From Chryseobacterium sp. C-71 (GTDB lineage: Bacteria > Bacteroidota > Bacteroidia > Flavobacteriales > Weeksellaceae): a stretch of 64,000 nt of DNA. Position numbers and translations under genes: made by a program. Of this stretch, positions 62,196 to 64,000 are shown in pieces. The stretch covers positions 3,100,001-3,164,000 of the forward strand of contig NZ_CP087131.1 in NCBI RefSeq assembly GCF_020911865.1. The letters run 5' to 3'. The notes below the pieces were generated by a model. It was not told the origin of the DNA and searched no databases. It saw only the letters and a program-made list of their open reading frames with translations. The first letter of the stretch is position 1. The number at the start of each line of letters is the position of its first letter.

Positions 62196-62490
62196 AATGG
62201 TGATTTAGTAATTGAATTTAGTTAATTTTTCTTAAAAATACGCCTTAAGTGGTATTTTTTTATATTAAATAATTTAGAACCTTTGTGCAAACTAATAACC
62301 ATGAAAACTTATTCTTTAAATAGCTTTTCTTCGTTTTTATTTTAATTTTTATCGCTACACTACTAATAAGATATACCGAGTTTTGAAATGATTGAGAAAC
62401 ACATTTCGTAACTTAATGATGAGAAGTTTATTTTCCAATTTGCCATTTAAAAATAATTTAAATGGTTTTTTTTGTGAAAAATTTGGAACA
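62196..62490. other. Intergenic region with a possible decayed short membrane peptide
   Basis: On the plus strand, an ATG at 62301 opens a 14-codon frame (MKTYSLNSFSSFLF). The next frame continues with a hydrophobic stretch (LFFVFILIFIATLLIRYTEF). A near-consensus AACCTTTG box precedes it. It may be a small membrane peptide gene broken by a single-base change, or chance. Nothing else is seen. Confidence 0.25.
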
Positions 62491-62521
62491 AAAAAATCCG
62501 CTTTCTTTCGAAAACGGATTT
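62491..62521 (-). terminator. Terminator of sucC
   Basis: AAATCCG (62494-62500) pairs with CGGATTT (62515-62521), with an inner TTT/AAA extension. On the minus strand TTTTTTG follows. It lies 23 bp after the sucC stop codon. Confidence 0.8.
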
Positions 62522-62543
62522 GTATTTTAAATTAACTTAAATA

Positions 62544-63734
62544 TTAAGCTAAAACTTCTTTTACTTTGTTTGCAGCTTCTTCTAAAGTAATTGCAGAGTG
62601 TACCGGAAGACCAGACTCGTCAATTAATCTCTTAGCTTCTACAGCGTTTGTACCTTGTAATCTCACGATCAATGGAACCGGAAGGCTACCCATTGCTCTG
62701 TAAGCATCTACAACACCTTGAGCTACTCTGTCACATCTTACGATACCTCCGAAGATATTGATTAAGATTGCTTTTACGTTTGGATCTCTCAAGATTATTC
62801 CAAAAGCAGTTTGTACTCTTGCAGCATCTGCAGTACCACCAACGTCTAGGAAGTTTGCAGGGTTACCACCAGATAATTTAATAATATCCATAGTTGCCAT
62901 TGCAAGACCAGCTCCGTTTACCATACAAGCAACGTTACCGTCAAGCTTTACGAAGTTAAGACCAGCTTCACCAGCTTCTACATCGATAGGATCTTCTTCT
63001 CTTGTATCTCTTAATGCTTCAAGATCTTTGTGACGGAACAATGAGTTGCCATCCAAAGTTACTTTTGCATCTACAGCGATAATTTTGTTGTCAGAAGTTT
63101 TTAAAACCGGGTTGATTTCGAATAAAGAAGCATCAATTCCTACATACGCATTGTATAAAGAAGTGATGAATTTTGTGAATTCTTTGAACGCATTTCCTTC
63201 AAGACCTAGGTTGAAAGCAATTTTTCTAGCCTGGAAACCTTGAAGACCCAAAGTAGGATCGATCAATTCGTTGTGGATCAAGTGAGGTGTTACTTCAGCA
63301 ACGTGCTCAATATCCATACCACCTTCAGTAGAATATACGATTGTGTTTTTACCTTCAGCTCTGTCTAAAAGAATAGAAACATAAAATTCTTTAGTTTCAG
63401 ATTCTCCAGGATAATATACATCCTCTGCTACCAATACAGAATTTACCAATTTACCTTCAGCAGAAGTCTGAGGAGTGATCAATTGCATTCCGATAATGTT
63501 TTGAGCGTTCTCCTTCAATTTGTCCATGTTCGGAGAAAACTTTACACCACCACCTTTACCACGACCACCTGCGTGAATCTGTGCTTTTACAACCCAAGCC
63601 TGAGCTCCGGTTTCAGCAGTCAGTTTTTCTGCAGCAGCTACAGCTTCTTCTACGTTGTTTGCAACGTGACCTCGTTGTATTGCTACTCCGTACTTTGATA
63701 AAATCTCTTTTGATTGATACTCGTGAAGATTCAT
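62544..63734 (-). CDS. sucC: Succinyl-CoA ligase (ADP-forming) subunit beta
   Basis: 396 residues, the normal length. ATP-grasp N-terminal part: MNLHEYQSKEILSKYGVAIQ and VVKAQIHAGGRGKGGGVKF. CoA-ligase C-terminal part: GNVACMVNGAGLAMATMDII, NFLDVGGTADAARVQTAFGI, LINIFGGIVRCDRVAQGVVD and IVRLQGTNAVEAKRLI. With SucD it converts succinyl-CoA to succinate, making ATP in the TCA cycle. sucD is not adjacent here. The gene has its own promoter and terminator, so it appears to be a single-gene unit. Confidence 0.97.
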   Translation of the reverse strand: MNLHEYQSKEILSKYGVAIQRGHVANNVEEAVAAAEKLTAETGAQAWVVKAQIHAGGRGKGGGVKFSPNMDKLKENAQNIIGMQLITPQTSAEGKLVNSVLVAEDVYYPGESETKEFYVSILLDRAEGKNTIVYSTEGGMDIEHVAEVTPHLIHNELIDPTLGLQGFQARKIAFNLGLEGNAFKEFTKFITSLYNAYVGIDASLFEINPVLKTSDNKIIAVDAKVTLDGNSLFRHKDLEALRDTREEDPIDVEAGEAGLNFVKLDGNVACMVNGAGLAMATMDIIKLSGGNPANFLDVGGTADAARVQTAFGIILRDPNVKAILINIFGGIVRCDRVAQGVVDAYRAMGSLPVPLIVRLQGTNAVEAKRLIDESGLPVHSAITLEEAANKVKEVLA

Positions 63735-63770
63735 ATTATTTTTATTATTTATTTTAAATTTTAATATTTA

Positions 63771-63803
63771 CAAAGATAATAAAATTGAATAGAATTTCTA
63801 CAA
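63771..63803 (-). promoter_or_regulatory. Promoter of sucC
   Basis: On the minus strand, TTG (63803-63801), a 22-bp spacer and TATCTTTG (63778-63771) fit the Bacteroidota consensus 36 bp before the start codon. The remaining DNA to the window edge is AT-rich without a recognisable gene. Confidence 0.65.
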
Positions 63804-64000
63804 CCATCATAAAAGTCATTCTATATTTTATTAAAAAAGTCAAAAATTGCATTGATCAAATCATTAAATCATATTGTTTTATGATTTGAGACTTATAGAT
63901 GTTTCAAGTAAAGAATAAATTCATAGTATGATAGCATTACTATTATTAGTAATATTAAAAATATTTTTATAGGTGTATTGCTGATTAATATAATAGTTTT

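Noticed and set aside
1..64000. CRISPR arrays, toxin-antitoxin pairs, restriction systems, prophage
   Set aside because: No regularly spaced repeats and no proteins with the needed motifs were seen on either strand.

Overview
The window is AT-rich chromosomal DNA from a flavobacterium, most likely Chryseobacterium or a close relative in the Weeksellaceae. The evidence is the gene content (SprA, secreted proteins with type IX sorting domains, SusC/SusD, a TamL-like BamA/TamA lipoprotein next to TamB, a two-domain malic enzyme), promoters of the Bacteroidota form TTG-N19-TAnnTTTG, no Shine-Dalgarno sequences, and intergenic palindromes of kinds I remember from Chryseobacterium. Genus is inferred; no rRNA is present.

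Layout. 1-2440: end of a type IX secreted protein, a small membrane protein, a TlpA-like thioredoxin and tRNA-Met. 2440-3085: gene-poor, with a candidate small RNA. 3090-6817 (minus): DUF3810 protein, FHS-type sugar transporter, PlsC-type acyltransferase and GtrA-family protein. 7050-18405 (plus): small protein, N-acetylglucosamine-kinase-like gene, malic enzyme, ruvA and the giant sprA. 18413-20999: an IS3-family and an IS982-family element in the junction between sprA and a convergent secreted metalloprotease. 21-29.5 kb: metalloprotease, radA, YceI protein, a hypothetical, pyrG, yidC and rnhB. 29.7-34.2 kb: a SusC/SusD pair without an enzyme gene. 34.2-38.8 kb: argS between a decayed IS4-type element and an IS256-family element. 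38.9-48.1 kb (minus): a lipoprotein, YihY, TamL-like protein and TamB. 48.5-48.8 kb: two tRNA-Gln genes, each with its own promoter and terminator. 48.9-52.5 kb: menE, a membrane protein, arfB, an outer-membrane protein and a deoxyhypusine-synthase-family protein. 52.6-64 kb: a GC-rich repeat, a 48-residue small protein, an SDR, an alkyltransferase-like protein, a beta-lactamase-fold hydrolase with a decayed relative, htpG, recA, an MpaB-type oxygenase with a LuxR-type regulator, and sucC.

Working together: SprA is the outer-membrane channel of type IX secretion, and at least two encoded proteins are its likely clients. TamL and TamB form one outer-membrane assembly unit. The sugar transporter and the sugar kinase could share a substrate. 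Most other genes are housekeeping.

The most notable pattern is where the four insertion sequences sit. All are at the 3' ends of genes, and none disrupts a neighbouring coding sequence. Two (IS4-type and IS256) split rho-independent terminators that can be rebuilt exactly from the flanks. IS3 lies between the sprA stop codon and its terminator. IS982 lies in a stop codon that its own first base restores. The window also holds at least four kinds of palindromic intergenic repeat. I found no CRISPR array, no defence island and no clear new multi-gene system.
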